Source of the DNA: Frondihabitans sp. PAMC 28766
GTDB lineage: Bacteria; Actinomycetota; Actinomycetes; Actinomycetales; Microbacteriaceae
Assembly: GCF_001577365.1 (NCBI RefSeq)
Contig: NZ_CP014513.1
Coordinates: 1,116,001 to 1,180,000 of the forward strand
DNA: 64,000 bases
Direction: 5' to 3'
Below, one piece after another: positions 7,093 through 15,606 of this stretch; the stretch's first letter is position 1, and each line of letters opens with the position of its first letter. The notes under the pieces were generated by a model. The model was not told the origin of the DNA. It was given only the letters and a program-made list of their open reading frames with translations, and did not search any database. The position numbers and the translations under genes are program-made.

Positions 7093-7430
7093 TGCCCATC
7101 TACCCCGTGAGCGGATCGTTCCCGGTCTCGTCGGCCGTCAACACGACCGGTGTCGACCAGGTCGGCATCAATCAGGACGCCTCTGCCGTCAACGGCATGG
7201 ATGCGACGCCGACCACCTCTGCCTCCGGCTTCGGCAGCGTCATCGACGGTCTGCAGTCGCTGCAGGGCCAGTCGGAGGACGCCGCGGTCAAGGCCGTCAC
7301 CGGCAGCGCCGACGACGTGCACACCGCCACCATCGCCGCCACCCGTGCTCAGGTCACCCTCGAGCTCGTCTCCGCGGTCCGCTCGAAGGCCGTCGACGCC
7401 TTCAACGAGATCATGAGGATGCAGGCCTGA
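7092..7430 (+). CDS. fliE: Flagellar hook-basal body protein FliE
   Basis: A 112-residue protein linking the MS ring to the rod. The C-terminal half (VTLELVSAVRSKAVDAFNEIMRMQ) is the conserved FliE helix region. The first 50 residues are a low-complexity Ser/Thr/Val segment, as usual. It is coupled to flgC and fliF by one-base overlaps. Confidence 0.92.
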   Translation: MPIYPVSGSFPVSSAVNTTGVDQVGINQDASAVNGMDATPTTSASGFGSVIDGLQSLQGQSEDAAVKAVTGSADDVHTATIAATRAQVTLELVSAVRSKAVDAFNEIMRMQA

Positions 7431-9100
7431 TGCCCGTCGCTCTGCAGAACATGCTCACCTCCCTCGGGGCCCGCATCAAGTCGTTCTCGATCGCCCAGCG
7501 CACCCTCGCGATCCTGGCCATCGCGATCCTCGTGCTCGGCGGAATCTTCGTCGCCTCGCAGCTCACCAAGCCGCAATACACCCCGCTGTTCACCGGCCTG
7601 GCTGCGACCGACGCCTCGGCCGTGGTCACCCAGCTGCAGACCGACGGTGTCCAGTACCAGCTGGCCGACGGCGGCGCGACGATCCTTGTGCCGCAGTCGG
7701 CCGTCTACTCGGAGCGCCTCAAGGTCGCCGCCGCGGGCCTCCCCGCCGACAACACCCAGGGCTACGCGCTGCTCGACCAGATGGGTGTGACCTCCAGCGA
7801 GTTCCAGCAGAACGTCACCTACAAGCGCGCCATCGAGGGTGAGCTCGCCAAGACCATCGAGGCGATGGACGGTGTCAAGACCGCGAGCGTGCAGCTCGCC
7901 ATCCCGCAGCAGACCGTCTTCACCGACGACGCCAAAGACCCCACGGCGTCGGTCTTCGTCGCGACGATGCCCGGCATCACCCTCTCGACCGAGCAGGTCC
8001 AGGCGATCGTCCACCTCACCTCGGCCTCGATCGAGGGCATGAAGGCCACCGACGTCTCGGTCGTCGACGCGCAGGGCGACGTGCTCTCGACCGTCGGCGG
8101 CGGTGCCGCGGGCACCTCGTCGCAGCAGCAGTCGCAATACCAGACGCAGGTGCAGACCAGCGTTCAGAACATGCTCGACAAGGTGCTCGGCGCCGGCAAC
8201 TCGACCGTCGTGGTCGCCGCCGACATGAGCCAGAACTCCGGCACGAAGGTCACCCAGTCGTATTCGAACCCCACCGGCGGGGCGTCGCCGATCAGCGAGT
8301 CGTCGTCGACCGAGTCGTACGGCGGTTCGGGCGCAGGATCAGCGAGCGGCGCCACCGGCGTGCTCGGCCCCGACAACATCGCCGTGCCGAGCGGCTCGTC
8401 CACCACGGGCACGGGCTCCGGCTACGTCAACTCGTCGTCGACGAAGGACAACGCCGTCGACAAGACCACCGAGTCGACGACGATCCCCTCCGGCACGCTG
8501 ACGAAGCAGACCGTCTCGGTCGCGATCAACTCGAAGATCGCCAAGAACCTCAACCTCGGCAACATCAACGACCTCGTCGCGAAGGCCGCGGGCATCGACC
8601 CGACGCGCGGCGACTCGCTGAGCGTGCAGATGGTCGACTTCAACGGCGCCGGCGCCGCCCAGGCCAAGCAGGCGCTCGCCGCCAGCGCCGCCCAGGCCGC
8701 AAGCGACGGCAGGATGCAGCTGATCAAGACCGGCCTCATCGCCGCAGCCATCGGCGTGCCGCTCATCCTCGGGCTGTTCCTGCTGACCCGCCGCGGCCGC
8801 CGCCAGGAGCGCGAGGACATCGACCTCGGCGAGCTGCAGGCCACGGGCCCGTCGGGCACGGCCGGGACCTGGCCGGGGGCCGCCACCGTGCCGCTCTCGC
8901 TCGACGACGTCGAGGCGCGCCGCCTGCTCGAGTCGGGGGGATCGCCTCAGACCGCCCCGACGATGCAACTGCCCTCGCTCGGCGAGGAGGGCCGGACGAT
9001 GGAGCGCAAGCGCGCCGAGATCGACGCCCTCGCAGGCTCCGACCCCGACCGCACGGCCGAGCTCCTCCGCGGCCTCCTCGACGATCGGCAGAGCGTATGA
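7430..9100 (+). CDS. fliF: Flagellar MS-ring protein FliF
   Basis: A 556-residue MS-ring subunit. An N-terminal transmembrane helix (about 23-45) and a C-terminal helix (about 432-450) flank a YscJ-type ring-building domain (PLFTGLAATDASAVVTQLQ and EGELAKTIEAMDGVKTASVQLAIP). A Ser/Gly-rich insert (about 280-350) follows, then a charged C-terminal tail that should bind FliG. It overlaps fliG by 4 bases. Confidence 0.96.
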   Translation: MPVALQNMLTSLGARIKSFSIAQRTLAILAIAILVLGGIFVASQLTKPQYTPLFTGLAATDASAVVTQLQTDGVQYQLADGGATILVPQSAVYSERLKVAAAGLPADNTQGYALLDQMGVTSSEFQQNVTYKRAIEGELAKTIEAMDGVKTASVQLAIPQQTVFTDDAKDPTASVFVATMPGITLSTEQVQAIVHLTSASIEGMKATDVSVVDAQGDVLSTVGGGAAGTSSQQQSQYQTQVQTSVQNMLDKVLGAGNSTVVVAADMSQNSGTKVTQSYSNPTGGASPISESSSTESYGGSGAGSASGATGVLGPDNIAVPSGSSTTGTGSGYVNSSSTKDNAVDKTTESTTIPSGTLTKQTVSVAINSKIAKNLNLGNINDLVAKAAGIDPTRGDSLSVQMVDFNGAGAAQAKQALAASAAQAASDGRMQLIKTGLIAAAIGVPLILGLFLLTRRGRRQEREDIDLGELQATGPSGTAGTWPGAATVPLSLDDVEARRLLESGGSPQTAPTMQLPSLGEEGRTMERKRAEIDALAGSDPDRTAELLRGLLDDRQSV

Positions 9101-10122
9101 GCCCGGCCACGGTCGCGGCCGTGCTGACCGGCGCCCAGAAGGTCGCCGTGATCCTGATGCAGATGGACCAGGCCCGAGCCGCCGCCGTCATGGCGAAGTT
9201 CAGTGAGCAGGAGGCCGACGAGATCACGGCCGAGCTCGTCAAGATGCGCCGCGTCGACGCCTCGACCGCCGACACCGCGGTCGACGAGTTCCACGACCTC
9301 ACCACCCAGGGCCGCGTCTCGCGCCGCGGCGGCCGCGACTTCGCCGTGGGCCTCCTTGAGGCGTCGTTCGGCACCGAGAAGGCGCAGGGCGTCATGGAGC
9401 GCCTCGCCTCGTCGATGGCGGGCAAGTCCTTCGAGTTCTTGGACGGGGTCGACTCCGGTCAGGTGCTGACCCTGCTCGACGGCGAGCTGCCGCAGACGAT
9501 CGCCCTCGTGCTCGCGCACCTCTCGGCCGACCAGGCTTCGAGCGTGCTCGCCGGCCTCGACGCCGACGAGCGCACCGACGTCGCCCAGGCGATCGCCACG
9601 ATGGGCACGGCGACCCCCGAGGCCGTCGGCATCGTCGCACAGACCCTCCGCGTGCGCGCCGGCGCCGTCGTCGCGCCGCGCGAGCAGATCGAGGCCGTCG
9701 GCGGCATCCAGCCCCTCGTCGACATCATCAACCGGTCGGACGCCGCCACCGAGCGCATCCTGCTCGAGAGCCTCGAGGCCCGCGACCCGGCGCTCGCCGA
9801 AGAGGTGCGGTCGCGCATGCTGACCTTCGTCGACATCGTGAAGCTCGACTCCCGCGACATCCAGCAGGTGCTCCGCGGCATCGACGCGGCCGTGCTCGCC
9901 CTCGCCATGAAGGGCGCGCCCGACGCCGTCACCGAGGTCATCCGCACCAACGTGTCGGAGCGCAACCGCGAGCTGCTCGACGACGAGATCCGCGCCGCCG
10001 GCGCCGTCCGCCTGTCGCAGGTCGAGGAGGCCCGCGCCTCGGTCGTCCGTGCCATCCGCGAGCTCGAGGCCGAGGGCGCCATCACCGTGCAGCGCGGCGA
10101 CGAGGAGGCCCTCGTTGAGTGA
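9097..10122 (+). CDS. fliG: Flagellar motor switch protein FliG
   Basis: A 341-residue C-ring protein transmitting torque from the MotAB stators. The middle-domain motif ELPQTIALVLAHL (a variant of EHPQ) and the C-terminal torque region MLTFVDIVKLDSRDIQQVLRG are present, with a charged tail. It starts with an overlapping ATGA and ends inside the fliH start region. Confidence 0.96.
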   Translation: MSPATVAAVLTGAQKVAVILMQMDQARAAAVMAKFSEQEADEITAELVKMRRVDASTADTAVDEFHDLTTQGRVSRRGGRDFAVGLLEASFGTEKAQGVMERLASSMAGKSFEFLDGVDSGQVLTLLDGELPQTIALVLAHLSADQASSVLAGLDADERTDVAQAIATMGTATPEAVGIVAQTLRVRAGAVVAPREQIEAVGGIQPLVDIINRSDAATERILLESLEARDPALAEEVRSRMLTFVDIVKLDSRDIQQVLRGIDAAVLALAMKGAPDAVTEVIRTNVSERNRELLDDEIRAAGAVRLSQVEEARASVVRAIRELEAEGAITVQRGDEEALVE

Positions 10123-10759
10123 CACCGTGCTGACCGCTTCGCCGGCGTTCGCCCGCGTGGCCTTCCCCGTCCTCCGCGATCCCGCCACTCGGGCTCGCGA
10201 GGACGACGCCTCCGCGCGCGGCCACGCCGCCGGGTACGCCGCGGGCATCCGCGCCGCCGCCGACGAGACCGCCGCCCTGCGTGCCGCTCTCGAGGCCGAG
10301 GCCGCCGCCGTGGCCGCTCACGCCGAAGCCCGATCGCAGAAAGCCGCCGCCGTGCTCGTGACGGCGGCAAGCGCCCTGAACGCCGCGCGCCAGGCACTCC
10401 GCACGGAGGCCCAGGAGACCCTGGTGCAGGCTGCGCTCTCACTCGCCGAGGCGATCCTGGCCTATGAGGTCCGCACCAACCCGACGTCGACCGTTCTCGC
10501 GGCGCTGAGTCGTGCGCTCGACGTCGCCGACGCGCCGTCGGTGACGGCCGTGCGGCTCAACCCCGACGACCTCTCGGTGCTGCCCGCCGACGCCGCGACC
10601 TCTCTCGGTGTGGCCCTCGTGGCCGACGCCGCTCTCGGTCGCGGCGACGCCCAGGCCGACCTGCCGCACGGCTTCATCGACGCCGCTCTCGGCACGGCTC
10701 TCGGGCGTGCTCGCGAGGCCCTTCTCGGCGGCGGCACTGCCGCGGGTGGTGCCGCGTGA
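10115..10759 (+). CDS. fliH: Flagellar export ATPase regulator FliH
   Basis: A 214-residue protein. A long Ala-rich coiled coil (about 35-115) precedes a globular end, matching FliH, which holds the FliI ATPase at the export gate. The TTG start at 10115 is chosen because GAGGAGG lies 6 nt upstream and it overlaps the end of fliG by 8 bases. Sequence similarity is weak as in all FliH proteins; position between fliG and fliI supports the call. Confidence 0.85.
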   Translation: MSDTVLTASPAFARVAFPVLRDPATRAREDDASARGHAAGYAAGIRAAADETAALRAALEAEAAAVAAHAEARSQKAAAVLVTAASALNAARQALRTEAQETLVQAALSLAEAILAYEVRTNPTSTVLAALSRALDVADAPSVTAVRLNPDDLSVLPADAATSLGVALVADAALGRGDAQADLPHGFIDAALGTALGRAREALLGGGTAAGGAA

Positions 10760-12090
10760 CCCTCATCGATCTCGCTCCCGCCGTCGCCGCAGCCCGCGAC
10801 GCGGTGCGCCCGCAGCGCGTCGGCGTCGTCTCGAGCATCGTCGGCCTCGGCCTCACTGTGCAGGGGCTCGACGTCGCGGTGGGCGAGGTCGTCCGTGTCG
10901 GCTCCGACGACGGCTCCGGCATCGATCGCGTGGCCGAGGTGGTCGCAGCGACGGGCGACGGCGTGCGGTGCATGCCGCTCGGGCCGATGACGGGGGTGCG
11001 CGCCGGAATGACGGTGCGGCCGACGGGACGCCCGATCCTGGTGCCCACCGGCCGTGGTCTCTTCGGCCGAGTGATCGACGGCCTCGGTCGGCCGATCGAC
11101 GGCCGTGGCCCGCTCTCGTTCGACGAACTCGTGCCCGTCGACCACCCCACCCCGAACTCCATGCAGCGCGCCCGCATCACGACGCCGCTTCAGCTGGGCG
11201 TCCGCGCGCTGGATACCCTCACCACCGCGGGTCGCGGGCAGCGTCTGGGCCTCTTCGCCGGCAGTGGTGTCGGCAAGTCGTCGCTGCTCTCGATGATCGC
11301 CCGCGGCACCGACGCCGAGGTCAGCGTCGTCGCCCTGGTCGGCGAGCGCGGCCGCGAGGTGCGCGAGTTCCTCGAAGACGACCTCGGGCCCGAAGGCCTC
11401 GCCCGCTCGATCGTGGTCGTCTCGACCTCCGACGAGCCGGCCCTCATGCGCTTGCGCGCCGCGTTCGTGGCGACCCGCATCGCCGAGTCCTTCCGCGACG
11501 CAGGATCCGACGTGGTGCTGATGATGGACAGCCTCACCCGCGTCGCCATGGCCCAGCGCGAGATCGGCCTCTCGGTCGGCGAGCCCCCGGCCACGCGCGG
11601 CTACCCGCCGTCGACCTTCTCGACCCTCGCGAACCTCCTCGAGCGGGCCGGCACCGACCGCGTCGGCAGCGTCACCGGTCTCTACACGGTGCTCGTCGAC
11701 GGCGACGACCACAACGAGCCGATCGCCGACGCCGCTCGCAGCATCCTCGACGGCCACATCGTTCTCGACCGGAAGCTGGCCGTCACCGGGCACTTCCCGT
11801 CGATCGACGTGCTCGGCTCGATCTCTCGCGTGGCGTCGAAGGTGATCTCGCCTTCGCAGTCCTCCGATGCCCGGGCTCTGCGCTCCGTCATGGCCGCCCG
11901 CCGGGCCGCTCAGGATCTCATCGACGTCGGCGCCTACCAGCCCGGCACGAACCCGCTCGTCGATGCGGCTCTCGCGCACCAGGGCGACATCGACGCGTTC
12001 TTGCAGCAGCGGATGGACGACCAGACCCCGGCCGACCAGGCGTGGGGACAGCTTGCTGGGCTCGCCGCGGCGCTCGGAGGTGGGCGCTGA
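10756..12090 (+). CDS. fliI: Flagellum-specific export ATPase FliI
   Basis: A 444-residue F1-type ATPase powering export. Walker A is AGSGVGKSS (about 168-176), Walker B is VVLMMDSLTR (about 252-261), and GERGREVREFLEDDL is conserved. The GTG start overlaps fliH by 4 bases and the stop overlaps the fliJ start by one base. Confidence 0.97.
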   Translation: MTLIDLAPAVAAARDAVRPQRVGVVSSIVGLGLTVQGLDVAVGEVVRVGSDDGSGIDRVAEVVAATGDGVRCMPLGPMTGVRAGMTVRPTGRPILVPTGRGLFGRVIDGLGRPIDGRGPLSFDELVPVDHPTPNSMQRARITTPLQLGVRALDTLTTAGRGQRLGLFAGSGVGKSSLLSMIARGTDAEVSVVALVGERGREVREFLEDDLGPEGLARSIVVVSTSDEPALMRLRAAFVATRIAESFRDAGSDVVLMMDSLTRVAMAQREIGLSVGEPPATRGYPPSTFSTLANLLERAGTDRVGSVTGLYTVLVDGDDHNEPIADAARSILDGHIVLDRKLAVTGHFPSIDVLGSISRVASKVISPSQSSDARALRSVMAARRAAQDLIDVGAYQPGTNPLVDAALAHQGDIDAFLQQRMDDQTPADQAWGQLAGLAAALGGGR

Positions 12091-12561
12091 TGGCCCGCGC
12101 ATTCTCGCTCGCCGGGCTGCTGCGCGTGCGTCACGCCCAGCAGCAGAAGGCGATGGCCGAGCTCTCGGCCGCCAACCGCCGAGTGCGAGACGTGGCCGAG
12201 CGCCGGGCTGCCGCATCGCGCACCCTCGAGGGTGCCGTCGGCAAGAACGACGTGGTCACCGATGCCGCCACGCTCACCGCCATCGCGGCCGCTCGCGCCT
12301 CGACGCGGGGCATGCTCGCCGAGCTCGACGCCGCAGCCCTCGCCCACCGGGCCTCGGCCGATGCGGCCCAGGCGTCGTACAACGACGCACGCGCCCGAGC
12401 CATCGCGCTCGAGAAGCTCGAAGAGCGGCACGCGCTGGCCGCCCGCCGCAGAAGAGCTGCACGACGAGCAGATCGCGCTCGACGAGATCGCCACCACCAC
12501 TTTCAGCCGCCCGGGCTCCCAGCTCGGTTCTCAGCTCGGTTCTCAGGAGGGACAGTCATGA
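12090..12561 (+). CDS. fliJ: Flagellar FliJ-like protein, frameshifted
   Basis: A coiled-coil protein in the fliJ position. The first frame runs from MARAFSLAGLLRVRHAQQQK through about 12446 (LEKLEERHALAAR). The expected continuation (AEELHDEQIALDEIA) is in the +1 frame from about 12448 and ends at a TGA overlapping the next ATG. The break therefore lies in 12441-12450 and equals one inserted or two deleted bases. Without correction the first frame reads straight into the hydrolase at 12558. Corrected length is about 156 residues, normal for FliJ. Confidence 0.78.
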
Positions 12562-13358
12562 GCGTCTCCGACGTCCTCAGCCGCATCAGCGACATCCAGG
12601 CGCAGATCGCCCAGATCCAGTCGGGGGCTCTGACGTCGTCTGCCTCGGGGGCGTCTTCGTCCGACGCGACCGACTCGGCCACGGCCGCCGACTTCGCTTC
12701 GGCTCTCGCCGCGGCCGGCAGCGACTCGACCGACGGCACCGACTCGTCGTCGGCCACGTCGTCGCTGCTCTCGTCGCTGACCGGATCCGCCCTGGCCGGC
12801 TCGTCGACGGCAGCCACCGATCCGCTCGACAGCACGGCGGGCACCCCCGCGACGCCGGCATCGCCCGCCGGCGGCCTCGTCGACAACGGCATCACCGGCG
12901 CGGACGTCCTGGCCGACGCCAAGAAGTACCTTGGCGTGCCCTACGTGTTCGGCGGCACGACTCGCTCAGGGATGGACTGCTCCGGTCTCGTGCAGACAGT
13001 CTTCAAAGACCTCGGCATCTCCATGCCGCGCGTCGTTCCCGACCAGGCCGCGATGGGCGTGGCGGTTCCGTCGCTGGCCCAGGCGAAGCCGGGAGACCTC
13101 ATCGTAGAGAAGGGCAGCGGGCACATCCAGATCTACGCCGGCAACGGCATGATCCTCGAGGCGCCGAAGCCCGGCGAAGACGTCAAGCTGCGCAAGGAGT
13201 GGCTCTCCGCCGACCAGATCGGCACCATCCGCCGCATCGTGCCGTCCACGTTCTCCGCCGCCACCACCGGTTCGACCTCCACCGCATCGTCGGCGTCGCA
13301 GTCCGACCTCGTCACCGCAGCCCTGCAGCAGCTGATGTCGAGCGGAGTCAGCGCATGA
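12558..13358 (+). CDS. NlpC/P60-family cell wall hydrolase in the flagellar operon
   Basis: A 266-residue protein. A Ser/Ala/Thr-rich region (about 20-110) precedes an NlpC/P60 domain (about 115-235). Its catalytic cysteine is in MDCSGLV (Cys141) and its histidine in GHIQIYA (His189). Such enzymes cut peptide stems of peptidoglycan. Lying between fliJ and fliK it may open the wall for the rod, the job of FlgJ in other bacteria. There is no obvious signal peptide, so export through the flagellar channel is possible. AGGAGG lies 6 nt before the ATG. Confidence 0.9.
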   Translation: MSVSDVLSRISDIQAQIAQIQSGALTSSASGASSSDATDSATAADFASALAAAGSDSTDGTDSSSATSSLLSSLTGSALAGSSTAATDPLDSTAGTPATPASPAGGLVDNGITGADVLADAKKYLGVPYVFGGTTRSGMDCSGLVQTVFKDLGISMPRVVPDQAAMGVAVPSLAQAKPGDLIVEKGSGHIQIYAGNGMILEAPKPGEDVKLRKEWLSADQIGTIRRIVPSTFSAATTGSTSTASSASQSDLVTAALQQLMSSGVSA

Positions 13359-14983
13359 GCGGCCTCCCCGCCTCCGTGACCGATCTCGCACCGGCCCGGG
13401 CCGTGCGCCCGGCACCTGCGGCGTCCCCGGCCTCCGATTCGTCGCCCTCGTCCGCCGCATCCTTCGACGATGCGATGCAGGCGCAGGATGCGACGGCTCC
13501 GGCCCCGCAGGCTTCCTCCGGCCCCGCAGAGCGCCAGGTGGATCGCTCGCCGAACCGCTCGCCGAATGGTGACAGGCTCGCCGAATCGCGCGAGCACGGC
13601 CACAGGGCGCGAGCGTGCGCCGCGCTTTCGGATGGCACCTCGTCCGCGGTGCTGACGAACACACCCGGCGGAGTCGCGGTCGCGGCCGCTCCCGCTGGGG
13701 CGGCCGCCGGCGCGCCCGCCGGCGCGAGTGCGACGCCCGCCGAGTCGACCGCCGCGATCGCGCCGGCCGCCGTTTCGACAATTCAGGCTCCACCCGCTGC
13801 ACTTGCGTCGTCGTCCGCGTTGATCGGCGCCGCCGCGGCCGTGCCACCTGAGTTGCCGAAGGTCGTTGCGGCCACGGCAGCTCTCGTCACGACACCCGGC
13901 GCGCTGGCTTCGTCGTCTGGCGCCTCCGGGGCCGTGCGTCCTGAGTTGTCGCAGGGATCGGCCCCGGCCACAGCCTCGGCTTCGGCCACGGCCGTGGCCC
14001 TGGCTCCGGCCCTAGCCCTGGCTCCGGCCGCGTCAGGCATCACGACAATTCAGGCTGCTCCCGTCGCCGGTGCCGCGATCGCCCCGCTCGCGACGGGCGA
14101 TGCGCGAGTGGAGCCTGAATTGTCGAAGGTGCCTTCCGCCCTGGGCCCGGCCCCCGCCGCGACCGCGACCGCGGCCGCGGCCGCCGCGAGCGGGCTCGCG
14201 ACAGGCGCCCCCGCGGCGGCGACGCCCGCAATCGGTTCGACTGCAGCAGCGCCCGCGCCCATCGTGCAGGCGGCCGCGGGCCACGTCGGTGGCTCGGCCT
14301 CCGACGCGGGCCAGCCCGACTCGGGCCCCGGCGCTCAGGCCCAAGCTGCGGGTGGCGTGGCCGCCCCGGCCGCGTCGGCCCCGGCCGACCAGACCAGCTC
14401 AGCCGCGTTCGCGGCGGCGTCCAGCACGGCCGGACAGACCGCAGCGGCGACCTCGACCACGGCCGCATCCGCGGCGTCAGAGGCCGTGCCGACCGCACCC
14501 GCGGCCAGCGCCCAGCTCCTCCAGACCCAGCTCGCGCGCCCCATCTTCAGCCTCGCGGCAGGTGGCAAGGGCGAGCACGTCATCACCGTGCAGGTCTCGC
14601 CCGACGCGCTGGGCCCGGTGACCGTGCGCGCCCATGTCAGCGCCTCGGCGATGCGGGTCGAGCTGTTCGCGCAGTCGAATGCGGGGCGCGAGGCGGTGCG
14701 TGGCATCCTGCCGGATCTTCGTCGTGACCTGCAGAGCGCCGGGCTCTCGTCGAGCATCGACCTGTCGAGCCAGAACCAGCCGTCGGCCTCCGGGTCGGGT
14801 GCGGGCTCGGGCTCGCAGGGCCAGCAGCAGACCTTCGGGTTCGGCCCGAACGCCGGCCAGGGCCAGCCCGGCCAGGGCCAGCCCGGCCAGCCGCAGGGCC
14901 CGACCGGCACGACCCTCGACCCCCGTGCCCTCGCCCCCGGCGACACCCCGACGGCACCGCCGCAGCCGAATCCCGCGCGCTGA
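13355..14983 (+). CDS. fliK: Flagellar hook-length control protein FliK
   Basis: 542 residues. Residues 1-385 are an extended Ala/Pro/Ser-rich region that would act as the molecular ruler. The conserved Flg_hook C-terminal domain follows at about 388-470 (EHVITVQVSPDALGPVTVRAHV). A Gln/Gly/Pro tail closes it. The ruler part contains short DNA repeats at 13779-14125. It overlaps the hydrolase gene by 4 bases. Confidence 0.88.
   Translation: MSGLPASVTDLAPARAVRPAPAASPASDSSPSSAASFDDAMQAQDATAPAPQASSGPAERQVDRSPNRSPNGDRLAESREHGHRARACAALSDGTSSAVLTNTPGGVAVAAAPAGAAAGAPAGASATPAESTAAIAPAAVSTIQAPPAALASSSALIGAAAAVPPELPKVVAATAALVTTPGALASSSGASGAVRPELSQGSAPATASASATAVALAPALALAPAASGITTIQAAPVAGAAIAPLATGDARVEPELSKVPSALGPAPAATATAAAAAASGLATGAPAAATPAIGSTAAAPAPIVQAAAGHVGGSASDAGQPDSGPGAQAQAAGGVAAPAASAPADQTSSAAFAAASSTAGQTAAATSTTAASAASEAVPTAPAASAQLLQTQLARPIFSLAAGGKGEHVITVQVSPDALGPVTVRAHVSASAMRVELFAQSNAGREAVRGILPDLRRDLQSAGLSSSIDLSSQNQPSASGSGAGSGSQGQQQTFGFGPNAGQGQPGQGQPGQPQGPTGTTLDPRALAPGDTPTAPPQPNPAR
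13779..14125 (+). repeat. Interspersed inverted repeats inside fliK
   Basis: CGACAATTCAGG occurs at 13779 and 14045; its reverse complement CCTGAATTGTCG occurs at 14114; near-copies CCTGAGTTGCCG (13848) and CCTGAGTTGTCG (13941) alternate with them. In protein they give TIQAPP/TIQAAP and PELPK/PELSQ/PELSK. The 13776 and 14114 copies share about 19 bases as inverted repeats. Confidence 0.65.
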
Positions 14984-15015
14984 CGGCCTCCTCCACCTCC
15001 ATCGACGTGATGGCC

Positions 15016-15042
15016 TGACGGGCAGCCGCCCGCGGCCGATAG
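15016..15042 (+). promoter_or_regulatory. Sigma-28 promoter for flgD
   Basis: TGAC at 15016-15019, a 15-nt spacer and GCCGATAG at 15035-15042. The -10 box ends only 8 nt before the flgD ATG, so the transcript would have almost no leader. AGGAAC within this stretch could serve as a ribosome site for transcripts coming from upstream. Confidence 0.78.
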
Positions 15043-15050
15043 GAACAGAC

Positions 15051-15551
15051 ATGACTCTCGACGGCATCACCGGCACGGTGTCCACCTCCGTGCCCGCCAC
15101 GACCGACGCGACGCGCGCGCCGAAGCAGACGATGGACAGCGACATGTTCATGAAGCTGATGGTCACGCAGCTGCAGAACCAGGATCCGTCGAGCCCGATG
15201 GACACCAACGCCATGATCGGCCAGACCACGCAGCTCGCCGAGATGGAGCAGATCACCAACAACACGACCACCGGCAACGAGAACTTCTCGCTGCAGATGC
15301 GCATCTCGGCGGCGAATCTCGTCGGCAAGCAGGTCACCTACACGGATGCGACCACCGGCAAGGACGTCACGGGCAAGGCCGCCTCGGTCTCGTTCGCGGG
15401 CTCCGTGCCGACGGTCAGCGTCGGGGGCAAGGACATCCCCCTCGACTCGATCTCGGGCGTGGTCGACCCGACCACGCCCACCACGAGCACACCGGCCACC
15501 ACGAGCACGACGGCCACGCCCACCACGGGCACACCAGCCACCACGGCCTGA
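15051..15551 (+). CDS. flgD: Flagellar hook assembly scaffold FlgD
   Basis: A 166-residue hook-cap protein. The conserved N-terminal part MFMKLMVTQLQNQDPSSPMD and QTTQLAEMEQITN are clear. A short beta domain and a Thr/Pro-rich tail (about 140-166) replace the longer C-terminus of proteobacterial FlgD. It stands 55 bases before flgE in the same operon. Confidence 0.93.
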   Translation: MTLDGITGTVSTSVPATTDATRAPKQTMDSDMFMKLMVTQLQNQDPSSPMDTNAMIGQTTQLAEMEQITNNTTTGNENFSLQMRISAANLVGKQVTYTDATTGKDVTGKAASVSFAGSVPTVSVGGKDIPLDSISGVVDPTTPTTSTPATTSTTATPTTGTPATTA

Positions 15552-15606
15552 CCCGCCCCATCACTTCTCACAGCTTCTCAACCCCACTCACCGAAAGGCA
15601 GTCCCC

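Noticed and set aside
10608..13358. 916-codon frame spanning fliH to the hydrolase
   Set aside because: Its first 490 codons are an out-of-frame shadow of fliH and fliI. Only the parts from 12090 and 12558 are real genes.
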